Virus record (IMG/VR): IMGVR_UViG_3300022841_000046
Coordinates: 1 to 31,736 of that record
DNA length: 31,736 nucleotides
From: a virus
Reading direction: 5' to 3' (one strand)
Position numbers and translations under genes: made by a program. Of the stretch, positions 1 through 8,298 are shown piece after piece (within the stretch, counting starts at the first letter, position 1; every line of letters starts with the position of its first letter). The notes below the pieces were generated by a model that ran no database searches, was not told where the DNA came from, and was given only the letters and a program-made list of their open reading frames with translations.

Positions 1-135
1 CATTGACCTTGACAGCAACGCAGGAAAGTGGGAGCAAATGCATCTTGCAATGAATGTCTTGTATAGACCAATTCTAAATAGTAAGGCAGGTAAATACAAT
101 ATTGAAGAGTACAATACACAAGGATCTGAGGTGTT
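1..135. repeat. Left copy of diverged terminal overlap
   Basis: Bases 1-135 align without gaps to 31602-31736. I count 11 mismatches, all transitions and all at third codon positions of the chaperone gene, so the encoded peptide is identical. This is best read as the contig wrapping around a circularly permuted genome and ending on a related strain. A true packaged terminal repeat would be expected to be identical. Confidence 0.9.
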
Positions 136-352
136 AAAAGATATGCCTTTGGATGCAGCAATTGGAAGCCTTTTTTTTTTCTATCGTTTAGGGACAGCGT
201 TATCACAGGATACGATACTCTCTTCTCTAACAACGGAGGAGATGCAGGACATTCAAGAGCAGCTAATTTCGGGGCAAAGTGGGGTTGGTATCAATCAATT
301 TACGGACTCGCTAATGGACATATTGAACAATTTGAAAATATCACTAAATTAA
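1..352 (+). CDS. Tail assembly chaperone (G-like), 3' part of gene that wraps from 31300
   Basis: This is the 3' part of a gene cut by the contig ends. The frame is open from base 2; the first ATG at 38 is internal. Joined at the equivalent points 31602 and 1, the gene gives about 217 residues. It resembles the tail-assembly chaperone of Bacteroidota siphoviruses: a segment with W-E-x-M-H-L-A-M-x-V-L-Y-R-P, then M-P-L-D-A-A-I-G and an aromatic F-F-F-Y-R-L-G stretch encoded by a run of ten T at 171-180. Such chaperones coat the tape-measure protein and guide tail-tube assembly. The frame stays protein-like past the T run to the stop at 352, so this is the unshifted product. The function rests on family resemblance and position among tail genes. 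Confidence 0.7.
   Translation, partial: IDLDSNAGKWEQMHLAMNVLYRPILNSKAGKYNIEEYNTQGSEVLKDMPLDAAIGSLFFFYRLGTALSQDTILSSLTTEEMQDIQEQLISGQSGVGINQFTDSLMDILNNLKISLN
171..181 (+). other. Probable -1 frameshift (slippery) site, ten-T run
   Basis: A homopolymer of ten T lies at 171-180, between CC and C, inside the chaperone gene. A -1 slip here moves from the upstream frame into a frame that is open to 435 and has no usable start codon of its own before the conserved part. This is the arrangement of the G/GT tail chaperones of lambda-like phages. Ribosomal or polymerase slippage could both act on such a run, and the sequence alone does not separate them. Confidence 0.6.
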
Positions 353-435
353 ACGTGCATCAATGTTTGACTATGCTTTCTTTTATGAAAGAAAAAGCAG
401 AGTTAGAAGCACAACAAATAAAAAATAAGTTTTAA
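178..435 (+). CDS. T-like extension of the tail chaperone, made by -1 frameshift
   Basis: The second frame is open from just after a stop at 127 to the stop at 433-435. It encodes a natural-looking C-terminal region with W-G-W-Y-Q-S-I-Y-G-L-A, then L-N-V-H-Q-C-L-T-M-L-S-F and a charged K-E-K-A-E-L-E-A tail, similar to the second tail-chaperone product of related phages. The first in-frame ATG is at 373, after the conserved W-G-W-Y part, so independent translation is unlikely. With a slip at the ten-T run the fusion would have about 245 residues against about 217 for the unshifted product. It ends directly before the next gene at 436. Confidence 0.6.
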   Translation, partial: FLSFRDSVITGYDTLFSNNGGDAGHSRAANFGAKWGWYQSIYGLANGHIEQFENITKLNVHQCLTMLSFMKEKAELEAQQIKNKF

Positions 436-891
436 ATGCAAGGATTTTACCAGGTAACACAGACAATAAAAGATCAACTGTTAGCAGATGCAAATGTGAA
501 CACAGTTACAACAGGAGATATAGCAAGAATAGATTTGTCAACGGAAACAATCTTTCCTTTATCACACCTAATTGTAAATAATGTAAGTAACGAAGATACT
601 GTTCTTAGGTTCTCAATGTCTGTGTTATCAATGGATATTGTTGATATGTCAAAGGAAGAAACAGTAGATTTATTTATAGGAAACAACAACGAGCAAGATA
701 TTTTAAACACACAGTTAGCTGTACTTAATAAGTTAGTTCAAGTGCTAAGGGGCGGGGATCTTTATACAAGCAAATACCAATTAGACGGTACACCAAATCT
801 TGAGCCTTTTTATGATCGGTTTGATAACGAGGTTGCAGGATGGGCGTTAACTTTTGATGTGCTTGTTGCAAATGATATTTCAATATGTTAA
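436..891 (+). CDS. Tail completion/terminator-like protein
   Basis: A 151-residue soluble protein that starts one base after the chaperone extension stops and overlaps the next gene by 7 bases. The sequence resembles a conserved protein of Bacteroidota phages with the pattern G-F-Y-x-V-T-Q-T-I-K-D-Q-L, a hydrophobic middle with S-V-L-x-M-D-I-V-D, and a closing F-D-V-L-V strand. Size, fold-like beta pattern and position next to a gp10-like protein suggest the tail-terminator or completion role that caps the tail tube. No catalytic motif is visible. The role is inferred from position and is moderately uncertain. Confidence 0.55.
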   Translation: MQGFYQVTQTIKDQLLADANVNTVTTGDIARIDLSTETIFPLSHLIVNNVSNEDTVLRFSMSVLSMDIVDMSKEETVDLFIGNNNEQDILNTQLAVLNKLVQVLRGGDLYTSKYQLDGTPNLEPFYDRFDNEVAGWALTFDVLVANDISIC

Positions 892-1484
892 AAAACGTAC
901 AAGAGGAACTAAACAGATTCGCAAAATATGTAGTTAGTAAGTCTAAAGAAAACCTAATAAGACAAAAAAAAGCAAGTGGAGATTTATACAAAAGTATAGA
1001 CAGTAAAATAAATGTTTCAAAGAATAGTTTTCAATTAGATTTTACAATGGAAGACTATGGAATATTTCAAGACGCAGGTGTTAAAGGTAGAGATCCTTCT
1101 AAAGTTTCTCCTAATGCAAAAATCAAAGGACAGCAAGCACCAAATAGCAAGTATAGATTTGGGAGTGGTAAAGTCGGTAGGTACAAAGACTTTGTTTTAA
1201 GTATTGAGAAATGGGCAAAGAAAAGAAACGTAAGATTAAGGGAGTATAAAATAGTTGATGGTAAAAAAGTTTCAACAGGAAGATTTGCAAAAGGAAGTTA
1301 TAAAACAATATCACATATTATAGCAGGAAACATTTATAATAGAGGTATAAAACCAAGTTTGTTCTTTACAGAGCCATTTAGAAAAGCGTTTGATAATCTA
1401 GATAAAGATATAGTTAAGGCATATGCATTGGATGTAGAGTCATTAATAAACACAACAGTAAAAGATAATTTTAAAACAAAATAA
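885..1484 (+). CDS. HK97 gp10-like neck / head-tail joining protein
   Basis: A basic 199-residue protein. The N-terminal helix with many Lys and Arg, followed by a segment reading Y-G-I-F-Q-D-A-G-V-K-G, is typical of the HK97-gp10 family, in which a conserved Y/F-x-x-F-x-x-x-G motif precedes a loop. The middle (about residues 65-140) is rich in Gly, Lys and Arg and probably flexible. These proteins act at the neck or tail completion step. The gene overlaps its upstream neighbour by 7 bases, and its last base is the first base of the downstream start (TAATG). Family assignment is by motif and position only. Confidence 0.6.
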   Translation: MLKNVQEELNRFAKYVVSKSKENLIRQKKASGDLYKSIDSKINVSKNSFQLDFTMEDYGIFQDAGVKGRDPSKVSPNAKIKGQQAPNSKYRFGSGKVGRYKDFVLSIEKWAKKRNVRLREYKIVDGKKVSTGRFAKGSYKTISHIIAGNIYNRGIKPSLFFTEPFRKAFDNLDKDIVKAYALDVESLINTTVKDNFKTK

Positions 1485-2677
1485 TGTCAGCTCAAGATAC
1501 AACAGTAAACACAAGGAGTCCTTTTTACGTGCGAATTAATGCAGAATCAACTTCTTACGCAATTTTAGAAATATCAGTCTGGACTGGCCCAAGGTCTCCA
1601 TTTTCAACTGATATAAAGTACAGTTTAAGAAAGCCAAAACAAGGCTCAACTGATATGATTATTTTTGAGATTTCTGAACTTTTAAGAGATTACATAGATG
1701 TTACATTTAAAGGAGACTATTTAAGTCAGGCTATTTGGTTCAGGGCAAGAGCAAAGGCATATGATTCTTCAAACAATTTACTGTCTACTGTTTCAGTTGT
1801 TGAATTAGCTTTGGATTCTTATTCTTATTTTCAAGAGCCTAACTTTGATATTGAAGAGACAAATATAATGATTAGCAATAGAGAGATATTTGTTTTAGCA
1901 GATAACGCATTTAAGATACCTATTTACGCAGTTGATGCAAGCGAAATTTATTTCTTTAAAAACAATGAGGTCGTAGCAAGTAGATCTATATCTCTTTCAG
2001 ACAACACAACCTCAGTAATAAAATATGTTTCTTCAAACCCAACAAATGCAGCGTTTATAAATCAAAGAGATACATATGCAGAAAGAGTTGTTAACGATGG
2101 AGGCGCATTATCAAAAGGTATTTTCGAAAATAGTAATTGTTTAAAATCCTTTTTAGACTCAGTTGAGATAGGGGAGGTTGACAAGATTCAAATAAACGTA
2201 CAAGGAAAAGACCCTGTCTTTATAAAGATTACAACTATTGAGGAGTGTAAACAAGACCCTAAGAAAATAACCTTTGTAAATAAGTTTGGGGTGTTACAAG
2301 ATGTTTATTTCTTTAAGAAATCAGTTGAAAAAATTTCTGTAAAAAGAGAAAATTACAAGTCAAGTATTTTAGGTAATATTTTAAGTCCAGTAGATTATGA
2401 CACTACAAAACACGCAAACAGGGATTATAATATAGTTGGAAACGAATCAATGACACTTAGTAGCGGGTACTTGAGCGAGGAGTATAATGAAGTTTTTAAG
2501 CAAATGATGCTATCGGAAAAATGTTGGATAACAACTGTTAAAAATGGAATTGCAGAAATACTACCTATAAATGTTAAAACAGGGGACGTAACTTACAAGA
2601 CCTCTTTAAATAATAAGTTAGTTGATTACACTTTTGAGTTTGATTATTCTTTTAACGTTATAAATAACATTAGGTAA
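1484..2677 (+). CDS. Tail structural protein (distal tail/baseplate candidate)
   Basis: A 397-residue protein with a beta-rich composition and no membrane segment or signal peptide. It is conserved in Bacteroidota siphoviruses next to the larger tail protein that follows it at once (stop 2677, next start 2678). The N-terminal half has alternating hydrophobic strands and a helix-like R-D-Y-I segment; the C-terminal part has several aromatic beta stretches. Position between the neck gene and the tape measure suggests a distal-tail or baseplate component. The precise role cannot be read from the sequence. Confidence 0.5.
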   Translation: MSAQDTTVNTRSPFYVRINAESTSYAILEISVWTGPRSPFSTDIKYSLRKPKQGSTDMIIFEISELLRDYIDVTFKGDYLSQAIWFRARAKAYDSSNNLLSTVSVVELALDSYSYFQEPNFDIEETNIMISNREIFVLADNAFKIPIYAVDASEIYFFKNNEVVASRSISLSDNTTSVIKYVSSNPTNAAFINQRDTYAERVVNDGGALSKGIFENSNCLKSFLDSVEIGEVDKIQINVQGKDPVFIKITTIEECKQDPKKITFVNKFGVLQDVYFFKKSVEKISVKRENYKSSILGNILSPVDYDTTKHANRDYNIVGNESMTLSSGYLSEEYNEVFKQMMLSEKCWITTVKNGIAEILPINVKTGDVTYKTSLNNKLVDYTFEFDYSFNVINNIR

Positions 2678-4738
2678 ATGCAGAAAATTCAATTATACAT
2701 CCAAGATCAAAGAGTTGAACTTTTTTCAGATGAAGGTGTTGTTGTAACGGACACTATAAAAAATGCAAAAGAACCTGCTAAACTGTTTACAGAGTTCTCT
2801 AAAACATTTTCATTGCCTGCCTCAAAAACAAACAACAAGATATTTAAACACTTCTACAATGGTGCTATTGTAAATGGATTTGATGCAAGAGTAAGAACAG
2901 CAGCAAGAATAGAATTAAATAGTTTACCTTATAAATACGGTTTTATAAAATTAGAGGGCGTTGATCTTTTAGAGGGCGTTGCTCACACTTATAAAATTAC
3001 ATTTTTTGGGAACACAGTATCTTTAAAAAACACTTTAGGAGATGACTCATTGTCGGATCTTGATTGGTTAAATAATTTTAATACAAATCAAGCGGGTAAT
3101 AATATCATTTACAACCCTTCTTTTATAGAATCTTATTTAACAATACAATTAAATAAAACAGTCAATGGAATTAATTATTTAAAACCTATTCAAGTTCCTT
3201 TAATTACACATACGCAAAGGTTGTTTTATAATAGTGCAGAAGATATAGACGATAACGGTAACTTACACTACACAGCAGGAGGAGACAAGGGTGTTAGATG
3301 GGACAACTTAAAGTATGCGATCAGATTGCCTTTAATCATAAAAGCAATAGAAGAAAAATACAGCATTACTTTTAGTACAGACTTTTTTAATGAATCAAAT
3401 ACAGCTTGGTCAGATTTGTTTTTGTGGCTTCATAGAGTTAAAGGAGTTCCTACAAATGGTGGTCAAATAAGTTCCTCTACTTCTCCCGTTATTGGATGGG
3501 CGGATGAAAGCGATGAGGCAGTTAGCGGGGCATCTATCAGCTCAAACACTTTATTTATAGAGGACAGTTTAAACAAAAATGCTACAATAGTTTTTACACC
3601 AGAAGGAGCAGATGCAGGGGTGTTGTATGATTTTACAATATTTAAAAACGGAACAGGAATAATAACAAGCGGAGATGTTTCTGGAACACAAACAGCAACA
3701 GTTCCAACAAGCGGAAACTTTTTTGATTCGTACAGGGTAGAGATGACTTCTTCGGCTGAGGTTGTATTTACTTCTGTTATATGGTCTGTTCAATATAGCA
3801 CAGGTTCTAAAAATTTTACAAACACTAATTTTACAAAAAAGGATGAATTTGCTTTAGTTATTAGACAGCAGATACCAAAGATGAAGGTTATTGATTTTTT
3901 AACCGCTGTATTTAAAGCGTTTAATTTAGTTGCATATGTTGAAAATTCTATTATTGTCGTAAAAACTTTAGATGCTTTTTACGCTTCTGGAACCTCTTTT
4001 GATATAGGTAAATTTTTAGACGTATCAAAAAGTCAATCAAATGTTGCCTTGCCTTACAGCGAAGTTAAATACACGTACAACGGACTCGGGACAATACTAG
4101 CACTTGCACACGAACAAATAGAGAATCAAGTTTGGGGAGAATTAGAATACACAGGCGATAGTCCTCTTAATTTTTCAGGGGGAACTTACAACTACTCAAT
4201 ACAGTTTGAGCATATGAAGTTTGAAAGACTAAGAAATGTTAACTCTCCAACACCTCCGACAGATATACAATGGGGTTTTTGTGTTGATGACAATCAAGAT
4301 CCCTATATTGGAGAACCTTTAATTTTTTATATGGCAAGGAAAACAGCTGATATATCTTTTGTTGATAACATAAATGCAGCAGGAACATTTGTAAATCACA
4401 AGAAAATAACAAACTATTTTGCACCCTGCAATTCAAATATGAATATAGAATTAAAAGCAAATCAACCCTCAATTGATTTTAGCACAGGGCCTGACGAGTG
4501 GGAAGGGGTAGACAACGATAACTCTTTATTTGAAGTTTATCACAAAAATTTTATGTCATCAATTTTTAATAAATCAAACAGGATTACAAAAGTAACAGCG
4601 TACTTGCCTCTTAGGATTTTATTGACATATAAATTAAATGATATATTCGAGATTTCTGGAAATAGTTATAAAATAAATTCAATAACAACAAATTTAGAAA
4701 ATGGTAAATCTGAATTAGAACTATTAAATGACTTATGA
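2678..4738 (+). CDS. Large tail tip/baseplate protein
   Basis: A 686-residue protein. The N-terminal part (about residues 1-120) has the pattern seen in Bacteroidota tail-tip proteins: a D-T-I-K-N-A-K-x-P segment followed by F-S-K-T-F-S-L-P-A-S-K-T-N-N-K-I-F and a G-F-D-A-R strand. The middle contains Ser/Thr/Gly-rich beta regions (about 250-370) that look like domains exposed on the virion. The C-terminus returns to short strands. It probably forms part of the tail tip or hub that docks the fibres. It abuts the upstream gene and overlaps a 47-residue gene by four bases (ATGA). Function is inferred from size and place. Confidence 0.5.
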   Translation: MQKIQLYIQDQRVELFSDEGVVVTDTIKNAKEPAKLFTEFSKTFSLPASKTNNKIFKHFYNGAIVNGFDARVRTAARIELNSLPYKYGFIKLEGVDLLEGVAHTYKITFFGNTVSLKNTLGDDSLSDLDWLNNFNTNQAGNNIIYNPSFIESYLTIQLNKTVNGINYLKPIQVPLITHTQRLFYNSAEDIDDNGNLHYTAGGDKGVRWDNLKYAIRLPLIIKAIEEKYSITFSTDFFNESNTAWSDLFLWLHRVKGVPTNGGQISSSTSPVIGWADESDEAVSGASISSNTLFIEDSLNKNATIVFTPEGADAGVLYDFTIFKNGTGIITSGDVSGTQTATVPTSGNFFDSYRVEMTSSAEVVFTSVIWSVQYSTGSKNFTNTNFTKKDEFALVIRQQIPKMKVIDFLTAVFKAFNLVAYVENSIIVVKTLDAFYASGTSFDIGKFLDVSKSQSNVALPYSEVKYTYNGLGTILALAHEQIENQVWGELEYTGDSPLNFSGGTYNYSIQFEHMKFERLRNVNSPTPPTDIQWGFCVDDNQDPYIGEPLIFYMARKTADISFVDNINAAGTFVNHKKITNYFAPCNSNMNIELKANQPSIDFSTGPDEWEGVDNDNSLFEVYHKNFMSSIFNKSNRITKVTAYLPLRILLTYKLNDIFEISGNSYKINSITTNLENGKSELELLNDL

Positions 4739-4878
4739 TAAAATTAATTTTAGAGTTACTGCAAAATACAAATTGCAAAGATGAGGTTGTACAATTAGCA
4801 AGCGGAAAGAATAAGTTTCCAGACAGTTTCAAAGAATTATATAAAAGACAAAAACAAGAAGCACAATGGAAAAAATAA
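4735..4878 (+). CDS. Small unknown protein between tail tip and tape measure
   Basis: A 47-residue ORF whose ATG overlaps the stop of the tail-tip gene (ATGA at 4735-4738) and whose end overlaps the tape-measure start by 13 bases. The overlaps on both sides and the coding-like composition (short amphipathic helix, then a Lys-rich tail ending Q-E-A-Q-W-K-K) make it a likely translated gene. No function is recognised. Confidence 0.6.
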   Translation: MIKLILELLQNTNCKDEVVQLASGKNKFPDSFKELYKRQKQEAQWKK

Positions 4879-6803
4879 TTGTAGAGTTAGAGGCGAAAAC
4901 GGACAAGGCCCTAAAAGGTATTGATAACATTTCAAAAAGTGTTGAGGATTTAGGTAAAGAAGTTGTTAAGTCAAACAAAAACACGACAAAATCTTTAAGC
5001 GGAGTTGAGCAAGCGTCAAAGGGTGTTGCTTTGGGTGTAAAAGCTGTTGGTTCTAGTTTAAAAGCAATTGGAATAGGGTTGGTAATTGCAGCACTAAGCA
5101 CCCTAAAAGACTTGTTTCAGCAAAACCAAAATGCTGTTGATTTCTTTAGTGTTGCCTTTGAGACTGCTGCTATTGTTGTTGGTAAAGTTGTTACAGCATT
5201 TACAAACGTATATGATTCTGTTATACAAAGTGCTGAGGGTTTTAACGCACTTGGTAAAGTTATAAGCGGAATTAATACACTTGTACTAGGAGCTTTTAGA
5301 TTAACTTTCTTAAATATAAAGTTGGCTATTCAAACAGCACAACTTGCTTGGGAAGAGTCTTTTTTTGGAGACAAAGATCCTGAGACAATAAAGGACTTAA
5401 ATTTATCTTTAATTGAAACATCATATTTAATAAGAAAAGTTGCTTCTGATTCTTTTGACGCAGGTAAAGATATTGTAAATAATTTTGGAGAAGCTGTTAC
5501 AGAGACAGCAAGTATTGTTGGAAAGGTTGTTGATGAGGTTAGCAAAATAAGTATTGCAAATGCAATTGAAACAGCAAGAGCAAATACAGAGTTAACAAAG
5601 TCAGCAGAAATTGCAGCAGCAACGCAAGGATTAATATTTGAAAAGTTTGACAGACAAGCGGAGAAATTACGACAAGTAAGAGACGAAGAAAGAAATAGTA
5701 TAGTTGACAGAAAGAAAGCAAATGATGAGCTTTTGGTGACTATTGACAACGCAGAAAAAGCCTTATTATCACAAGCACAAATACAACTGCAAATTGCAAA
5801 TGCAAATCTTAAAAAAGATGCTGAAAATATAGAGTTTAAAGTTGCTCAAATAGATGCCTTAAGAGAGTTAGCAGGAGTTGAAGCACAGATTGAAGGATTG
5901 AGATCAGAGCAAAAGGCAAACGATTTAGCTTTAGACAAAGAATCAATAGAATTAACAAACTCAAAAATAGAAAGTGAATCTGTTTTAAGTATAGAAAGAC
6001 AGCGCTTTAATGCGGAGTTAATAAGAAACGAACTTGAAAGACTAGAGGCACTAAAAGAAATTGACCAACTAGAAAAGGATCAAGAAACTTTAAGACTAGA
6101 GCAGATTGTGTTAAACGCAAATTTAGGAACTCAAGCAAAAATAGATGCACAGATAGCACTTGACGAATTCCAAGAGCAGTCAAGACAATTAAGTTTAAGT
6201 AGAGAGGTTGAAATCGACAAAGCAAAAATAAAGTCAAAAGAAAATGTCTTAAACGCACTTATTGGATTATCAGGTGCGGAAAGTGCTCTTGGAAAAGCGG
6301 GTATAATAGCAAAACAAGTATTACTAACAAAAGAGTTATTAATTGACCTTGGATTTATAAAAAGCAAAGCAACAAAAACAATTGTTAGTGCAAACTTAGA
6401 TGCTGCCTCAAGTGGTGCAAGTGTAGCGACAGGATTCTCAAAAACTTTAGCTCTTGGTTTCCCTGCTGCAATTCCTGCTCTTATTGGTTATGCAGGTGCT
6501 GCTGTTGGCATTATATCTTCTGTTAAGTCTGCTGTTGGTGGTGCAAAAAGCGTAGCCTCTTCGATTGGTGGTTCTGGTGGTGCGGGGGGTAGTAATATAT
6601 CTTCTCCAATTGCCCCAAGTATTTCGACCGCTACAAGTACGCCCCCATCTTTTAACGTTGTTGGGTCAAGCGATACAAACCAACTTGCAAGTGCTATTGG
6701 TGGTCAATCCCAGAAGCCTATAAAAGCGTTTGTTGTAAGTAGTGATGTGTCAACTTCTCAAGAACTAGATAGAAATATTATTACAGAAGCAGGGATTGGT
6801 TAA
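4866..6803 (+). CDS. Tape-measure protein
   Basis: A 645-residue protein with the usual tape-measure layout: an N-terminal amphipathic helical region (about 1-60), a hydrophobic Gly/Ala-rich stretch (about 55-85 and 95-140), a long charged coiled-coil middle (about 210-480, repeated E-L-x-K and I-D-x-A patterns) and a hydrophobic Gly/Ser/Ala-rich C-terminal region (about 500-600) that could enter the host envelope. It sets tail length and leaves ahead of the DNA. At roughly 0.15 nm per residue, a rule known for siphoviruses, the tail would be near 95-100 nm. It follows the chaperone gene by four intervening tail genes rather than directly. Confidence 0.8.
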   Translation: MEKIIVELEAKTDKALKGIDNISKSVEDLGKEVVKSNKNTTKSLSGVEQASKGVALGVKAVGSSLKAIGIGLVIAALSTLKDLFQQNQNAVDFFSVAFETAAIVVGKVVTAFTNVYDSVIQSAEGFNALGKVISGINTLVLGAFRLTFLNIKLAIQTAQLAWEESFFGDKDPETIKDLNLSLIETSYLIRKVASDSFDAGKDIVNNFGEAVTETASIVGKVVDEVSKISIANAIETARANTELTKSAEIAAATQGLIFEKFDRQAEKLRQVRDEERNSIVDRKKANDELLVTIDNAEKALLSQAQIQLQIANANLKKDAENIEFKVAQIDALRELAGVEAQIEGLRSEQKANDLALDKESIELTNSKIESESVLSIERQRFNAELIRNELERLEALKEIDQLEKDQETLRLEQIVLNANLGTQAKIDAQIALDEFQEQSRQLSLSREVEIDKAKIKSKENVLNALIGLSGAESALGKAGIIAKQVLLTKELLIDLGFIKSKATKTIVSANLDAASSGASVATGFSKTLALGFPAAIPALIGYAGAAVGIISSVKSAVGGAKSVASSIGGSGGAGGSNISSPIAPSISTATSTPPSFNVVGSSDTNQLASAIGGQSQKPIKAFVVSSDVSTSQELDRNIITEAGIG

Positions 6804-6825
6804 AATACAAAATATAAAATAAAAA

Positions 6826-6841
6826 GCATTATACAATTATG
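6826..6841 (+). promoter_or_regulatory. Diverged copy of the GTATTATATAATTA element before the protease gene
   Basis: GCATTATACAATTATG ends in the start codon of the protease gene. It differs at two places from the 14-base element found exactly at 26852, 29597 and 31287. It may be a phage promoter core or part of a translation-start context; the sequence does not decide which. Confidence 0.35.
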
Positions 6842-7549
6842 AAGATAATCGAATTAATTTTAGACGAGGATGAAGCGATAGGAGTTGAGGCAATTTCTGT
6901 CGTTGAAAATCCTGCAATTGAGTCCGACTTTATAGCACTTAAAAACCAAGACATACAACTTGCTGAAATTAGCAAAGAGAAGCGTTTATTGATGGGTGCC
7001 TTGCTAATACCAAAGAAGCCAATTTACAGAAGAGATGGAGATGACGAGTATTATGTTTTCTTTTCTTCTGATACTGTTTTAAAGGCATCACAAATGTATT
7101 TGCAAAATGGTAATCAATCTAATTCAACATTAGAGCACGACGGCAAATTAAAAGGCTTAACGCTTGTAGAATCTTGGATAGTTGAAGATAAAGAAAAAGA
7201 CAAAACAGCTCTTTACGGTTTAGATGTTCCCGTTGGTACTTGGATGGGTTCTGTTAAAGTTGACAATGATGAGGTATGGAATAACTATGTAAAGACGGGC
7301 AAGGTAAAAGGATTTAGTATTGAGGGTTATTTTGCAGATAAGTTAGAGAGACCAAACGAAAAACAAAAAGAAAGTTTGCGAGAATACCCACACTTTATGT
7401 ATGACCCAAAAACAGGAAGGGAGGTAAAAGTTTTAACCGAAAAGCAGCACAACGATTTAAAAAAGAAAGGCTTTGTGCATAGAAACCAAGAAAGTTATGA
7501 CGAAGAAATGTCAATACTAAACGAACTTAAAAAACTATTATCAGAATGA
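6839..7549 (+). CDS. XkdF-type prohead serine protease
   Basis: A 236-residue protein of the XkdF-like (S78-related) phage protease family. It begins with the family's M-K-I-I-E-L-I-L-D-E-D pattern and contains the expected catalytic candidates: H100 in L-E-H-D-G and S160 in K-G-F-S-I-E-G-Y. Such enzymes cleave scaffold and capsid N-termini during prohead maturation. The gene lies directly upstream of a Cys-rich ORF, an acidic scaffold candidate and the capsid gene, which fits. The start follows a 35-base gap after the tape measure that carries an AT-rich repeated element. Confidence 0.8.
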   Translation: MKIIELILDEDEAIGVEAISVVENPAIESDFIALKNQDIQLAEISKEKRLLMGALLIPKKPIYRRDGDDEYYVFFSSDTVLKASQMYLQNGNQSNSTLEHDGKLKGLTLVESWIVEDKEKDKTALYGLDVPVGTWMGSVKVDNDEVWNNYVKTGKVKGFSIEGYFADKLERPNEKQKESLREYPHFMYDPKTGREVKVLTEKQHNDLKKKGFVHRNQESYDEEMSILNELKKLLSE

Positions 7550-7680
7550 GTAGAGCCGTATACTGTTATTGCAAAAACACCTATTCAATAGAATGCAAGG
7601 ATAGCCAAATGAAGGGTTGTAAGGCACCCGATTATTGGAAGCAAGGAATTGGAAGTATCCATAAAACAGAAGAAGAATAA
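7546..7680 (+). CDS. Small Cys-rich protein
   Basis: A 44-residue ORF whose ATG overlaps the stop of the protease gene (ATGA at 7546-7549). It has four Cys spaced C-Y-C, then C and C (residues 7, 9, 17, 25), compatible with binding one zinc ion. The length is typical of small virion or assembly factors, but no family is recognised. Confidence 0.55.
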   Translation: MSRAVYCYCKNTYSIECKDSQMKGCKAPDYWKQGIGSIHKTEEE

Positions 7681-7716
7681 AGACCAAAATGCAAAATTAA
7701 CTTTAAATTTTATTAT

Positions 7717-8295
7717 ATGATTATGAATACAAAAGAGACATTAAACAAAGTTAGAACCTTGCTTGGAATACAGGTGAAGTTTGAGCAGATGAAACTCGAA
7801 AACGGTGCTATTTTAGAAGCGGAAGTATTTGAAGCAGGAGCAGAGATTTTTGTCGTAGCAGACGAAGAAAGAGTTGCAGTTCCTGTTGGAGAATATGAAA
7901 CAGAAGATAGTATGGTTATCGTTGTTGCAGAAGAAGGAATTATTGCTGAGGTAAAAGCAGTTGAAAGCGAAGAGGCACCCGCAGAGGTTGTTGAAGAAGT
8001 TGTTGAAGAGGAATTAGCGACAGAAGTAGCAACACCAAAGAAGGTTGTTAAATCAATAAGCGAAGAAACTTTTTTCTCAGAAATAAAAAGATTAGAAGAC
8101 ATTATTAACTCTTTAAAAGAGCCAAAAGTAGAACTTTCAAAAGAAGTTCAAAAGGTTGAGTTATCTGTAGAATCAGAAGTTGAGGGTATTACACACACGC
8201 CAGAAGCTGCATCCGCAAAGAAAGAATTACACCTATACGCACAAAAAGGAAAAAACACAATTTTAAACAAGATTTACTCACAAATAAATAAATAA
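7717..8295 (+). CDS. Acidic scaffold-like protein upstream of capsid
   Basis: A 192-residue, strongly acidic protein. Residues about 85-110 are nearly all Glu, Ala and Val, followed by a predicted helix with heptad-like spacing (about 115-150) and a basic C-terminus. The position between protease and capsid, and the acidic and helical character, fit a scaffolding protein or capsid-associated factor. An internal in-frame ATG at 7723 (M-N-T-K-E) may be the true start; both are preceded by an AT-rich leader. The role is inferred. Confidence 0.6.
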   Translation: MIMNTKETLNKVRTLLGIQVKFEQMKLENGAILEAEVFEAGAEIFVVADEERVAVPVGEYETEDSMVIVVAEEGIIAEVKAVESEEAPAEVVEEVVEEELATEVATPKKVVKSISEETFFSEIKRLEDIINSLKEPKVELSKEVQKVELSVESEVEGITHTPEAASAKKELHLYAQKGKNTILNKIYSQINK

Positions 8296-8298
8296 AAA

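Noticed and set aside
5330-5749. Long minus-strand ORF (139 codons) inside the tape-measure gene
   Set aside because: Antisense to a clear tape-measure coding region; its Ser/Phe-rich product reflects the complement of a helical gene. No promoter or start context.
7713-8102. Minus-strand ORF (129 codons) opposite the scaffold candidate
   Set aside because: Ser/Thr/Ile-rich product is the complement of the Glu/Val/Ala-rich plus-strand gene, which is supported by position before the capsid.
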